DNA from: Owenia fusiformis
Lineage: Eukaryota > Annelida > Polychaeta > Sabellida > Oweniidae
Reading direction: 5' to 3'
DNA length: 64,000 bases
NCBI GenBank assembly: GCA_903813345.2
Contig: CAIIXF020000001.1
Location: forward strand, 14,033,915 to 14,097,914
Each line of letters begins with the position of its first letter. The first letter of the stretch is position 1. A program made the position numbers and the translations under genes. The notes below the pieces were generated by a model. It made no database searches and was not told where the DNA came from. It saw only the letters and a list, made by a program, of their open reading frames with translations. This document shows, piece by piece, positions 48,569 to 60,813 of this stretch.

Positions 48569-49482
48569 CAATAGATTCAGATGTGTGCTGATGTTTCTCA
48601 AATCTATACATAGAGGTATATTTCATATTTACAGCCTGTATGCGTATTTACTGTGCGTGTGACATAATGATTTACAATACCAAGGCAGCTCAATCTTTCT
48701 ACTCAAAGTCGGAATATAGAGAAGGCTTTGGACCGAAGTAGGTTTGAACTTAGACGGTCACGATGGACAATTGAATCCAGGATGATTGAATCACAGAGAA
48801 CTATTTACATATGTTCCTATACGTTTCAGTATATATTTCTCTAACTACATCACGTATATTACTTAAACGATATAAATCAATGGCATACATACATGTAGGT
48901 CTATGTTTACTGAACACAGCTGGCTCAAAAGACTTCTGTCAGCTCGGTAGAGTAAGTCTATTACATAATAATTATGTAAAAAAAATACAGTAGAATCTAG
49001 GTGCAATCTGGAATTGGAAATGAACTTTTCAGTCACGGTAATATTTATATGACTTCTGAGAATAAATCTACATATTTTCTAAGCTGATTAGAATAAGAAT
49101 TTCTTTATGACTTACTATCAGTCAAAATGCAAGTTGAAGGTTTTACCTATAGCCGATCTATAGGCAGTTAGCAGGAGAAATGTGCATACAGAAAACTTTG
49201 AAATTTTACTTCCGGAATCGTTCGTACGCTGAACGAAAAAGAGTATTAACAGGAAATGATCCCCGGGAATTTGTGTCATCAAAATGGGATCCACGTCTGG
49301 GGATTTTTCGATGAAATGTGACCCACTTGAGCGGCACCTGCCCATAAAGCGAATACATGGGACTCATACCCCTCCCCCGGGGCTTGGTAAATTATGGCTC
49401 CCCTGTTAAAGCATATCTCTCAAATTCTAAGCTTAGATGATCTCTTTTGAGTAATTACCATAGGCTCTGCCATGCTATGTTA
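48569..49482. other. Intergenic, no gene seen
   Basis: Unique-looking AT-rich sequence with only short unrelated frames. Confidence 0.4.
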
Positions 49483-49791
49483 AGGGTGTCAAAAAACAAC
49501 GGAACCCCATCTACGGCAAAAAGTACTTAATGTTACATGGTGTGTCCTATCTCATTTTAAAGACAATTTCATTCCCCACTTTCCTCCTGTGCTTCAGAAT
49601 TAATCCTTACTGTATCTATTTTCAAGAGGCTCTTTGTCCATCAATTCGTATACCCTGTTTTTCAGAACTAAGCCCATTTGTTCAGTGCAGTCGAAATCTG
49701 GGTCTAATTCTCCCATATCCTACTTTCTGAAGATTTGACCTTTAGCCAGTAACATTAAGGAATTTTTGCTTGTTTGTTATTTTTGACACCC
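49483..49791. mobile_element. MITE with GGGTGTCAAAAA ends
   Basis: AGGGTGTCAAAAAACAAC at the left and TTATTTTTGACACCCTG at the right are inverted. The right end is followed by TA. Tc1/mariner-like by end sequence; no ORF kept. Confidence 0.7.
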
Positions 49792-49816
49792 TGTACATAT
49801 CCTATTCTAATGATAT

Positions 49817-50060
49817 CGATAAAAATACAGGGTGGTCCATCCATAATATGAATGACGTCATTTTCATTTCAAAACGGGTTTTCCAAAACTTGCACAAACA
49901 AGTTTTATTGTCAACTTTATTTACATAAACAGACGTTCAATATGTCCACCATTTTGATCGATTGTACCCCTCAATTTTGGCCTTAACTGGCCAATAGCAT
50001 CATTGATCATCATCAAATTCATCAATTCTTCACGGAGAAAAGTATTTTTGAGTCCAATAA
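49817..50060 (-). pseudogene. C-terminal fragment of a Tc1/mariner-superfamily transposase
   Basis: On the minus strand about 50050-49921 encodes FLREELMNLMMINDAIGQL, then RPKLRGTIDQNGGHIERLFM and a stop. The 'R-x-x-I-D-x-N-G-G-H-x-E' ending is typical of the C-terminus of many invertebrate Tc1/mariner-like transposases. CAGGGTGGTCCATCC at 49827 looks like the adjoining terminal repeat. The rest of the gene is absent. Confidence 0.7.
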
Positions 50061-50585
50061 AGTAACATCCATTATTCACGTTTTAAAGGCAAGAAGAGTT
50101 TCTGCCATTTATTTCAGTAAAAATATTTTCTTTCATATCATCTGAGACTAACATGATGGTCTCAGATATCATAACTAAAAAAACGTTAAGTCTTACTTTT
50201 AAAATGCCAATATTTTCTGTTCCTACATCTTGACAATGTTGAAACTATCACAAATTGATATTCTATCCCCTCCTATCCATCCAGAGATATCAATTTTCTA
50301 ATATAAGATTGGGTCTCTTTTTAAACCAACAATATTTCCTATCAATGTTTAAGATTTTTTGGGATAAATAATACTTATTCTGAATTTAATTGATTACAAG
50401 ATTCAGCCTACACTGTTTGAAAGTATGTAGGCCCTACATACTTTCAAAAATATAGATTAGATATAAATATAATATATCATTTAATTACGAGATTTAGTCT
50501 ACTTGACCTACATGATTTAAAAATATATAAATATAGGCTAGATATTAATATAATATTTGGTGAAAACCTTGCAGTATCAGCCGAA

Positions 50586-50684
50586 GCCGAAATAGCTCAG
50601 TTGGGAGAGCGTTAGACTGAAGCGGCTGTTATTCATGATAAGCCAGGAATCTAAAGGTCCCTGGTTCAATCCCGGGTTTCGGCA
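50586..50684 (+). tRNA. tRNA-Phe (GAA) with a 26-nt intron
   Basis: Exons join to a canonical 73-nt tRNA: acceptor GCCGAAA/TTTCGGC, D arm GCTC...GAGC, anticodon stem TTAGA/TCTAA, loop CT-GAA-GA, T arm CCTGG-TTCAATC-CCGGG, discriminator A at 50684. The anticodon is 50619-50621. The intron, 50623-50648, lies after position 37, the standard site. It forms a GGC..TTAT/ATAA..GCC hairpin whose loop contains TTC, complementary to the anticodon, as splicing-competent tRNA introns do. Runs of T at about 50702-50710 give the pol III terminator. The arms are intact, so it looks functional. Confidence 0.95.
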
Positions 50685-50699
50685 TGAAACACACGGCTA

Positions 50700-50711
50700 A
50701 TATTTTATTTT
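50700..50711 (+). terminator. Pol III terminator of the tRNA-Phe gene
   Basis: A TATTTTATTTTT tract follows the tRNA 3' end by about 16-25 bp, the usual position for pol III release. Confidence 0.7.
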
Positions 50712-52122
50712 TCAGCATTACATTATTTTCTTCCGATCAATTTAGCATATGATATGTTGTAGTCCTGCTTCAATACCCTTACCTGGATTATCTACTCTAA
50801 TGACTGTTAGTCCAATAGCACTCCAGGATCTTGAAGCAAATATGATATAGGGCACCTTCCAATCATTTTCATTGATATTGGGCATCTGCATGAATGGCTT
50901 TGTAACACACTAGGCCTTTAGCTATAGCCGACGCATCGAAATTGTCGAAATTCTATTCTAAACTAGCGACTATGTGACTCAGTCAGAAATATGAACGTCG
51001 AAATTATTCCTCCAAAATATGAAAGCATGGTCATACTTATAAAAAAAAGAACACGGTAACCTTTACGTGATAAGATTGTACACAACTGAATCAAATATGG
51101 ATGATTTAAAATTAAAATCGATAAAAGTTGTACAAATAATTTAATCATCATTGATAGAGGAATATTTCTCAAAGAATGTTAAAAAGAGACGAGGTAAGTG
51201 CCTTACACTGGCGACGCTACACAGTGATTTGAGGAATCCTCCGTCTGTTTCTCTGACTTACTTTCCATTCGTCTGTCGAAGTTGTTGCCTCATGGGGAGG
51301 GGGGCAAAGGGTCTTTGTTCAAGAAGGAATTTGCAATTTACCCGCTCAGTTCGAAATGACCGCAAGTACTGATTTGAGGACTAATTCCATATTTCATGTA
51401 CTAAATATCTAAGGAATATAGCGACGAAAAATAGGCCATCGTACTTGTTGGTTGAAATCTTACTGTCAAATGACTGACATTAATGGACACGACAAAAACT
51501 AGAATATGGTCGTAAATTTATGCTCGGGGTTCTGTAGGGGCTCTACATCTGAAATTCACTTTATACCTGCCATAACAGACGCTGTAGTTCGTCGCACTTT
51601 TGGTAGATTGATGATGATAGTTTTACCCCGAGGCCCAGAGTGTAGTATTAATTCAACCATTGGAAAGGGGTTATAAGGATTAATATGAGATACATTGTGT
51701 GAGGAACATTTGACATGAGCTGCTTTAAGCACCGATATTGTTCACCAAAGTTAAGGTTTAAGCTTGCGTCAGATGCGTTTGACGGTTGAAACTGCAAATG
51801 GGGGGATCCCAAACTGTATAGCTCAAACTATCAATCTATATCAATTTCTTTTGTTTTAGCATGTTCTTGGATCCTAACTAATTAAGTCCAACATGGTAAC
51901 CTGATAAATTAATAATTAAAGACTCCTAGTTGTGTTGGTGTAGTTCTACATTGCTAGAGGTCAATCAGTCAATACTCTAGTGTCTAGAACATATGTTCGG
52001 TATCGGCACAAGTGTTTTATATAGAGATAAATAGATAAGGCAATACAACAAGACAATAGATCAAGGAAGAACGCATTAACAGTTAAAGTCTCGTGATTGA
52101 TATCTTATAGAAATATAGAACA
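50712..52122. other. Region upstream of the PTB-domain gene
   Basis: No gene is seen. The last few hundred bases should contain the promoter and 5' UTR of the gene at 52123. No clear TATA box is identifiable. Confidence 0.4.
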
Positions 52123-52911
52123 ATGGATGAACTCAATTCAAAATTTCAACAAAATTCGCTGGATAATAGCAGTACGAATTCAGATGGTACCCATTCTAAT
52201 AAAAGTACCGATGAACTACTGAAGTCGGGACCTTCAACTTCACGGAAACATACACCTCCGACAGGACACAATAGTGATAATCCGGATGACACATCTGAGA
52301 AGAAAAACATTCTAAGCAGACTTTTCAAAAAGGAAAAAATTGAACCAAATGTGAACGATTTATCAGCTAGAGATGATGCTCTAGCTAAGGTAACAATAGA
52401 TACTCTACCACAGGTGTACGTGGCTAAATATCTTGGTTTCCGCTCTTGCAAGGGCCTGTGGGGGGTCCGGCATACCCGAAAACCCGTCGAAGAGCTGGTG
52501 GAATCAGTAGGAAAGATAAAACGTGGTGACGAACTTGCCTTGGTGCACATAGAGATAAGCAAGACTGGTATAAACCTTAAGACACACCCATCAAACAAAA
52601 ATACAAAATTCGAACCAGGATTTATCCCCATTGAATACATTTCTTATGGAGTACAAGATGTGAAATTTTCCAGAGTGTTTGCTTTCATTGTTGTCAGAGA
52701 GATGTCAAAAGACTCAAAGAAAACAGAGTGTCATGGATACGTTTGTGATAGCACGTTAACTGCGCGTAAACTCGCTCTGTCAGTTTCCCTCGCCTTCCAA
52801 CAGTATGCCAAGATCCTAAAAGGAAAACCACATGGCTTCCACGTTGATCTAAGAAAAGCTGCGGAAAAAGAGAAAGACGATGCCAAACAAGATGAGGAGT
52901 GTGATGCATAA
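52123..52911 (+). CDS. PTB/PID-domain adaptor-like protein, intronless
   Basis: 262 residues. Residues 1-95 are Ser/Thr/Asn-rich and disordered, with a basic patch (ILSRLFKKEK). Residues about 97-230 form a PTB/PID fold: QVYVAKYLGFRSCKGLWGV (first strand, YLG motif), HTRKPVEELV, IEISKTGINLK, FIPIEYISYGVQDVKFSRVF (core strands), FAFIVVRE, ECHGYVCDS, and a C-terminal helix ALSVSLAFQQYAKIL. The tail is charged. PTB domains bind NPxY-type peptides in receptor tails, so a cytoplasmic adaptor role is inferred. The subfamily is not assigned. The single exon is complete from ATG to TAA. Confidence 0.85.
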   Translation: MDELNSKFQQNSLDNSSTNSDGTHSNKSTDELLKSGPSTSRKHTPPTGHNSDNPDDTSEKKNILSRLFKKEKIEPNVNDLSARDDALAKVTIDTLPQVYVAKYLGFRSCKGLWGVRHTRKPVEELVESVGKIKRGDELALVHIEISKTGINLKTHPSNKNTKFEPGFIPIEYISYGVQDVKFSRVFAFIVVREMSKDSKKTECHGYVCDSTLTARKLALSVSLAFQQYAKILKGKPHGFHVDLRKAAEKEKDDAKQDEECDA

Positions 52912-54504
52912 GATGCAAACACAGACGTTACCACATCCATAATGCATAGATCGCCCAAGGAAACGTAATCTATTGAACATCTCAAATTCATCGCCACATT
53001 CAGATACATTTACATTTACAAAAAAAATTAAATTAAATTTACATTTAGACACATTTCTTCGATATAATTTAGAATCAATACAAATGTAAACCATGACATT
53101 TCATTTCTTCTCAGCCATTTTTATAATGAAACAGAAAAATGTAATGAATACCAGGCTGTTGGCAACGATATTGGAAATTCTGCGTCCATAATTTTGTGTC
53201 TGATATTACCCCTAGATTCATTCAGAGCCTAAGATTTAAAATCTAGTTATTCTGGACGAGACGGTACAAAGATCCCATCCCAGGGGTACCATCGAATATA
53301 GTTTGACATTGCTTTATCAAGAGAGCTTCATCTACATGTGGTTATGCTCTGCTTACCCTATTACAAAGTAATTTCATTATGAAAACAATGATGGATGATT
53401 ATGCAAAAATGACTGTGGACCAGCATAAATCATGACTTATTATCTGGGGAGCAAAGGCTTTAAGCATTTCAAAGATACAAGACCGCGGTTTACGTAGCTT
53501 GAAAAAGAACATGTACGAATTGATGAAAATATGTATTTTGAGTCTAAATGATTTTAGTTACTCAGGTAATTTTGTGGTTTTCTTTTTCCTACCCAAAATT
53601 TTGAAAATATAAGGTCCATTTTTGTTAATTTGGCCTTTAAATTATGCCCAAAAAGGCCATTTTTAGAGGCCCTAAAAGCTTTTGGGTCCAAAACTTTTTG
53701 GGGCCCTAAAATAATTTTCTAGGCCCACAAAGGGGGATGGGCCATGGCCCCCTGGATCCGCCAGTGGTCAGGCAGTTAGAAATTGCTTCAGAAGAACTTA
53801 AAGAGATGCTTGGCCTTGGGTAAAAATACTCCCATTAACATAATTATATGAACATTTAAACAACGTATATACTTTTGAAAAAATGGTTTTGATGGTATTA
53901 ATGTTCTAAATTCTAATAGGTTTAATGACTTTTTATGAAAATCGAAAGTTACATTTTGCTAATTTTGCCCCATTTACTTGAATATTTTCTATTATCTACG
54001 CGGTGCAAAATTGCATATCGGGTTATCGGGTAGTGTGGATTGTAAACGGTATCGTGTTTTCGAAGTGGGTTATAAAATAGGGGCCCAAATTTTTTTTCAG
54101 TAAATTTTTCCTGTCTCAAAATTTGCCTCGCCTTGTTAGCTTCTGGACCCGATAGTGCTGACTGTAAATCAAAAATCTCAACCTGAGATAAAAATCTCAA
54201 CCTGAGATGCCAATGGCCCGTATCTAAGATAGAAATACAGTGCCTAATAAATAGTAATTCTTCAGAATGTAACAGGTACAATTATACAGCGCAACAGATG
54301 TTCTTTTCGTTAATTATTACGATTTGTATTGGTTTGAACAGATGTTAATGTTGGAAATATAGTTCATGTGAAATGTAAACGCAACACATGTTCATTGGAG
54401 TCAATATTACAGAATGCATTCTCTCTATTCAAAAGGATAGTGGAGACTTGATCCCACAATTCATTTACCTGTGTAGAGTACATCATACGTATATTATTAA
54501 AGGC
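52912..54504. other. Intergenic, 3' of the PTB gene
   Basis: No gene is seen. 53600-53770 is a degraded repeat rich in GGCCCTAAAA-like words and ending GGCCCCCTGGATCCGCCAGT, resembling a MITE end. ATCTCAACCTGAGATAAAAA-type words are duplicated near 54175-54210. Confidence 0.4.
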
Positions 54505-54872
54505 AGAATCAGATCTATGGGGGTGAAAAAATTACAAGCAATGTGTACAATTGACCTACCAATCTATTCCTTACAATCTCAAATACAATACTGTATCTCC
54601 CAAAAGATTGACGCTATGTTATAAATTGGTGAAGTTATAATGGATTCAAAGTGCAAAAATGAGTGAAAAATGTTTAAATTCTCCCAAATAATAAGAATGG
54701 TAACCATTCTTATAGAAAAATAATACGTTATTGTTAATATCTTTAGTTTTCCTGAAATAAAGTATGCACTTTGGTGATTCTAAGAAAATAGACATGAAAA
54801 TGAATGACATGAGCCAGAAATATTCTAAAATTGAAATAATATTTTGTTTGGCTGCTCGCTAGATCTGATTCT
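54505..54872 (+). mobile_element. MITE with AGAATCAGATCTA ends, copy 3
   Basis: AGAATCAGATCTATGG at the left and CTAGATCTGATTCT at the right are inverted. It contains a central AAGAATGGTAACCATTCTTA palindrome. It matches 40631-40993 in reverse complement. Confidence 0.85.
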
Positions 54873-55013
54873 CTCTTTAGTGAACGTATTTATAATGAAC
54901 ATATTTGTGTGTATCTGCAAATTGTACTTTTAAGTACATTATTATTATTTGTTAATATTTTCCTTTACATAGATATAAGTGCATCACTTATATTTAGGCT
55001 ACCCCTGGAAGAC

Positions 55014-55113
55014 TAGCCTTGCCCAAGTCGGTATTTTTTTACTTATCTGATCTTGAATTCATAATAGAAATCAAGATAAGTAAAAGAGACCGATCGCGAC
55101 TTGGGCAAGGCTA
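55014..55113. mobile_element. 100-bp near-perfect palindrome, copy 2
   Basis: TAGCCTTGCCCAAGTCGGTA at the left and CGACTTGGGCAAGGCTA at the right, with the same TTTACTTATCTGATCTTGAA core as 12349-12443. Confidence 0.88.
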
Positions 55114-55421
55114 CTGGAAGACATGTAGTCTTACATATACTTTGCCCCTCCCTTTACGTGTTATCTTGCATCAAGCCTCACTATCTGTAAAACAACTTTC
55201 TCATTCTACCCTGAGTCTACCACTTTTGTTGTTTACAAAGAGTATTCCGGCTTTGAGAGAAAGGGGAAGAGACTTGGTTAGTCAAAGCAACACTCGAAAT
55301 AAATCCAATATCAAAGAAAAGATGTCATTATTGAAAATACTATATTTACACTCAATATTCTGAGTCGTGCGACTCTGTGTTTATAACAACAGCAATTACT
55401 CAGCTAACAATAGCAAATAGC

Positions 55422-57437
55422 TTATTTTACGATAGGAATTCCCCTCAAATCTAGCCAGCTGTTGAATAGTTCAACCGGTGCTTTCAGAATGTCTCTTGTT
55501 ACACATCTAAATGCATTCTGCTGGTCAAACGTCAATAAACGTTTGGCCGGTAGGGATGATATCAAAAGGCACATCTTAGCTTTAACATCATTCATGTTAT
55601 TTTTTTCTTGGGTCACGAACCTACCCAATTTAGAAATGAGTGAGTTGATTTCTTTGTCTGTTGTCCCCATTGCTTTCAACTCGCATTCTCTTTTCAGATC
55701 AATAAACCAATCTGGGTAATCACTCGTGGAGTCATTCGTATAAATATCCAATGTATAACTTTTGTCTATGACACGATGCTTGTGCTTTTCGAATAATGGT
55801 TCCAGTTTCTCAAATGCTGAATATTTATGTCTGAAAGTAAGTTCTCGTAAACTTTCAATGCGGAGGAGTTTAGCTTGAGCTACTTCCGCAAGCTGAGTTT
55901 TGGACGCGTCAAAGTCTGCCCTAATTGTCTCTAAAAATATGTCTGGATTGGCACGTTCCAGTTGTTCTCCAGTTTCTTCAGTCGAACTATTGTCGGATTT
56001 TTTCCGATTCATAATCATCTTTTCCTGCTGCTCCACCATAAGCCACACCGGTGGCTTTTTATCCACGACTATAATTGGCTCTGCTGGTTGATCAGTGTCT
56101 TTACTAACTCCGCCAAGTGGTCGTAGCTTTGTCATTGCTCTCAATGCCATACTCGTCTTCCTGAATCTCGATGTGGGCTTCAGGCCCCCGTGATCCCCAG
56201 AAGCAGCCCCGCGACTGTTGTTATCATTAGTCCTTGATGGAATTTTAATTTGGGAATTTAGGAGATCATCCCAGTTTTCTAGCTTTGGCCGCTCATCACG
56301 ATTTTGTTTTGATGCTAATAAACGGGACGTAAATGCTAATTTTTTGTTGGTTGCAATTGTGCTGTGTGCAGGGGCATATGTTTTTGATGCATTAGTTGCT
56401 GCATGTGAGGCTTTATCAGAAGGCAGGTTCCGATGAAAGGATGGCTCATTACGTACTCCTATTGCATTAGGATCATGGGCAGGGTCCTCGATATATTTAA
56501 CAGAATTACTCAGTAACTGTTGAAGCGTTTTTGAAGTCAGTGGAAACCTTGATTTTAGATCCCTTTGCCGAATGTTCATCACTGATGTAAGTATCAGCAA
56601 TATATTTCGCATTTTTACGAGAAGGTATTGTCTCTCCCGTGCCCTGCGTTTATTTGCTTTCATCCTTGCTTTTCCCCTCATTGTAAGAATACCAGTAAAA
56701 CCTCCCATCACATTAGAATCCTTCTTGCCTGTTAGCTCTCTGTATAAGGTTAAACCATCCCGTTCGTCCGTATAAAATACAGGAAACTCACTCGGGGACA
56801 ATGCTCTCATTTGCATTTCCATTTCACTTTCGTCTTGACATTTTGAATCGTGAGAGAAAGCAGAGGGTAGAATGTTGCAAGCATTGGGATCGTAGGTTGC
56901 TCCAGCTTTTACAGATGCGACTCTTTTATTGGATTCACCAATCATGTATTTGATTTGTTTGTAACCTGCGTCGGTACAATCAAGTATCTTGTTCTCTTTT
57001 CCTTGATTCAAATCTGAATCATTGTCAGTATCGTCACTGGATTCAACGGGTTTAACTAATTTATTTGCTCCAAGCTTCAAACATTTTTTCATCAGTCTTG
57101 CTCCGTGATCAATACCGGGTGGCATAAGTGCTTCGAAATTTTTGTCTATTAGCCTATCAGTGTTTAGTTCTGGTTCGCCCAAATGGAGGTACCGTTTGCC
57201 ATTATCACAGAAGAATCCACATTTCAGTTGTTCTTTACGGCGTTTAGCATTCTCGAGCCAATCATTATCAGAGGCAGGACGTTCAACAAGTTCAAAATTT
57301 CTTGTTTTTATTTTCTCGGGAACGTACTTTGGTTGCTTCTTTAAATATTCATACCTGGCTTTGATTCTTTTCAGGACAATGCTTTCTTCTGCCCCTTTAT
57401 GGTCCTTCATTTTTTGAACTAAACTCAGCATTTTCAT
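55422..57437 (-). CDS. Uncharacterised 671-residue protein, single exon
   Basis: Complete frame, MKMLSLVQKMKDHKG to DLRGIPIVK. I do not recognise the family. It is charged and largely soluble, with no signal peptide or membrane segment. Features: a basic helical N-terminus (about 1-75), an acidic SSDDTDNDSD stretch near 133, a strongly basic RMKANKRRARERQ segment near 258, a Ser/Asn/Ala-rich disordered middle, predicted coiled coil about 500-560, and a C-terminus with YPDWFIDLKRECEL. Composition is even and complex, unlike a repeat artefact, and no transposase or RT motif is seen. A coiled-coil or CCDC-type conserved animal protein is possible. Lack of introns is notable beside MSH5 and would fit a retrocopy. 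Confidence 0.75.
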   Translation of the reverse strand: MKMLSLVQKMKDHKGAEESIVLKRIKARYEYLKKQPKYVPEKIKTRNFELVERPASDNDWLENAKRRKEQLKCGFFCDNGKRYLHLGEPELNTDRLIDKNFEALMPPGIDHGARLMKKCLKLGANKLVKPVESSDDTDNDSDLNQGKENKILDCTDAGYKQIKYMIGESNKRVASVKAGATYDPNACNILPSAFSHDSKCQDESEMEMQMRALSPSEFPVFYTDERDGLTLYRELTGKKDSNVMGGFTGILTMRGKARMKANKRRARERQYLLVKMRNILLILTSVMNIRQRDLKSRFPLTSKTLQQLLSNSVKYIEDPAHDPNAIGVRNEPSFHRNLPSDKASHAATNASKTYAPAHSTIATNKKLAFTSRLLASKQNRDERPKLENWDDLLNSQIKIPSRTNDNNSRGAASGDHGGLKPTSRFRKTSMALRAMTKLRPLGGVSKDTDQPAEPIIVVDKKPPVWLMVEQQEKMIMNRKKSDNSSTEETGEQLERANPDIFLETIRADFDASKTQLAEVAQAKLLRIESLRELTFRHKYSAFEKLEPLFEKHKHRVIDKSYTLDIYTNDSTSDYPDWFIDLKRECELKAMGTTDKEINSLISKLGRFVTQEKNNMNDVKAKMCLLISSLPAKRLLTFDQQNAFRCVTRDILKAPVELFNSWLDLRGIPIVK

Positions 57438-60400
57438 TAATTACTATTCAATGTACTTAAGACATGTAAGATAATTCTTAGATTATGTCAAAAGTATTTT
57501 GTGAAAATCATTTTGCTATTTGTTGACGTTGTGAAGTAATATATGTGTTCGTTACCAAGTGAGTTATTGTATGACGTATGTACGGTTCTTGATCATTGAG
57601 TTCTATTTCAGCGATTGTCGATTGGTAATTGTGATGTCACACCTATTTAACCTTTTCAACTGTCACCAAGGAGACATATTTCACGCGATACAACATGAAT
57701 AAAACATTAGACAAAACACGAAAACAGCTATTCCACCGAGAAGCAAATTCTGATGAACAAATTATTCCTCGATTTATTCATCATGTTGAGCATTCAAAGC
57801 TAGAAATAACAAAAACAAATCATTTTCAAATATGACCAAAGCGATCAACTGTCTCTTAAGTTTTAGTCAAATATATCATCTACTGAAATATTCATTCAAA
57901 TCTGTCGGAAAACGTTTTTTATATTCAAACGGAAAACTTCATTTTTAAAAATACTGATGCAATGATACACTCTTAAGACAGGAGAGGGATCCCAAAGAAT
58001 AATCATAAACCACATTAATTCTGATTCTGGACTATGCCTGTTACACTGTAGTTGATAACGTTTTTAGCCAGGCAATTGCAAGAATAGAAGAAATCTCCTC
58101 AGGAAGCAGCCAAATCTAACAATGATTCTTTGCTCAGAATACGTTTCCGAATAATCTTTTTCCTCGCCTCTAGGTTTCCTCTCAATTTCCTGTGAATGTC
58201 CACCACACTTCGAAAAAATGCCCAAAGCATATAAGATATAAAATAGAATTCTAACGGGGGCATAGCTAGCTATAAGATAGACAACCGCCTCGCCAAGATT
58301 TTATTGAAAAACTTTTTGATAATTGTGAAAACAATTGTACCATAGTGATATAATATCCTCTTTGGTTTACGTTTTGCCTCGCCTAATCAAGTTTGCCTCA
58401 CCTGTTTTGAGTTTTGACTATGTCCATTAAGACTATACAATATGCGTTAAATATGCATTAATAATGTGTTTTACCAGTGTTGTGAGATTTTCTGAGCATG
58501 AGGTTCCGTTCATCGAGCGCTTTCTAACAACAGAAAAAACTTCTAAGTAAGGCACAAAAGCTAAATCTGTCCGGGATGCTAGCGACTCCACGGTTACACT
58601 TTACAGATGTAACATGAAAAAGTACAACCAGATCAATGCCCTATAAATCTAACAAATGATAAAACACCGGACTGTGCAATAACGAAATGAACTACCGAAC
58701 TGACTATTGAGTATATTCATTATTATTAGCAAGTAGACTACAAGCACATCATTAGCTATTTATGAGACTTTTCAACAGGAAATGTTATTTGGCGTAAAGT
58801 TTTATTCTGCGATTATTTCCCGCAAAATAAAGGTCGTTGTTTCATTAATTCATAAAGAATGAAATTGCCACACGGTTTATCAACTGACATAGGAGGGTGT
58901 TCATTTTTATAGCTACCTGCTTTCATACCTGTAATTAACCAGAGCTATACAATTAACCAAATGGCAAATAAATTACGTCAGAACAGACGCTGTTGAATAG
59001 AAAACGATTTCTTTAGATTGACTATTCCCAATTTGACGATTAAATATTGAACGTTTTATTCATATAACACCCCCGCTTAAAGAGCAAGTCTACATTTTAA
59101 CCATCGGTATACGATAATCAAGTTCTAATTGACGACATGGTTGAATAGATCATTTAGACCTAGGGTTAAGAAAATACCAGCCTTTTTATGATGGGAATTG
59201 ATGTTTGATGTAAGGATTCATAATATTTTGAATTGGAAATCAAATTTATTGGAAACGTGTACCCACGGGTAGGCTACTGTAAGTCTAACTGGATATTAGC
59301 CTAGCAATAGGGAAGACTGGGGCAAAAAGGGACAAGAGGCAAGAATGAACACTTGACTTCTCTCAAAAGTTTGTAAAAAATGAATATACAGTGCCAGTGC
59401 TTCAGTTTAAGTATATACTGACTGAATGAATATGTCATACCACCTAAAGAACTGGTGCCCCGTCCTGCTCAGTGATGTCCTTATATACTACCCTGGTTAC
59501 CCCAATCGCATTTGCTACAAGAGAATTTAGTCCTGAAAAGCGTTATCACCTTTTCTTCATATTTATCAAAACTATTTTTTAAATATATAACATGGCCTTC
59601 TGTACGTTTTAAAACCGAGAGTGTACTCATTTTTGTTGGGCAGCCTTTATTGTAAAAAGGTAAAAAGTGTTCCGTTCTACAATGGTCTCCCCTACGTTTT
59701 CACGATGAACAAATTACAAAAACAGGTTATTAAACTGGTTTCTAATGATTCACATACCCAATTGTTCTTGATAAGTAATCGATGATATTGATAAGTAACC
59801 TGAATAATAAACATAGACTTGCTTACATATTGAGAGGGTTGATCAGAACATTATTGGAGAATGATCAAATGATAAAACGTTTGGAAACTTGATTGGATCG
59901 TGTCGCATATTCTTAGAAGTACTCTTCTAATACATCAATAAAATTAAACATCGATGTTGCATGACGTATATGTCGTATGTCGAACTTCAATGAAATTGGT
60001 ATGAATAGCAACAGCAACTGCTTTTTATCAAGTGTTTAGTTTTGTTTAAAACAATTTGTAATATTCTCTTTGTTAATTTCAAAGTTTGCTGAAACAAAGT
60101 GCCATGAGTTTTATTAAAATCATTTGAGCGGGGTATGTTTCCCCAAAATGTTCAAAGAGGTTCACGTTCAATGAATTGCCCGTAAGTGAGAAGATATCAA
60201 TAGAACAGCATATTTCTGTCCTATTTTGCCCGGCTACTCCTACACTATTCGCCACAAGAATACTTAATCTTAGAAAAGCGATCAGTCTCCGAGCCTTTCG
60301 TCCAGTGCCATCCGTACCTCCTGTGAAGGTACGCAACGAACGAAATGAATTTTGAGAATGAAAAGCGATATCATATCACAAGTTTAAATGCCGAGTGCGT

Positions 60401-60813
60401 ACTGCGTTGTGCGCATACCCATTAAATTGTGGGACAGCCTGTTTTGTAAAACAATGGAAAAGTGTTCCGTTTTGCCACAGTCTCCCCTAACTATGAACAA
60501 TATAGACTTAGTACATACAGACTACAGAGTACAGAAGAAAATATACCTGTACATGGTTAAATCATTTTCAAATAATAAAAACCTTGTCTCATTTGGACGA
60601 ACATTAAGGTGCTATGGAAGTTAACAGGAAATGACAAAACAAAAAATGTCAAAACCATGCTGGATTTTGAAATGTTTTTGATCCAAGATAACAGAGTTCT
60701 GTTTGGACCTCCAGTCAGTTTTACTAGTTCCACATATCATTTACATGACTGGGAACACTATGGAAATGGTCAGAATGACCACAAACATGATGAAATAACC
60801 TTTTCAGCCCTTT
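57438..60813. other. Intergenic, no gene seen
   Basis: No exon or RNA gene is recognised. Two diverged relatives of one block occur: GTGTTCCGTTCTACAATGGT, then CTCCCCTA, near 59668, and GTGTTCCGTTTTGCCACAGT, then CTCCCCTA, near 60461. Shared upstream words (CGCATTTGCTACAAGA / ATTCGCCACAAGA) suggest an old duplication. Confidence 0.4.
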
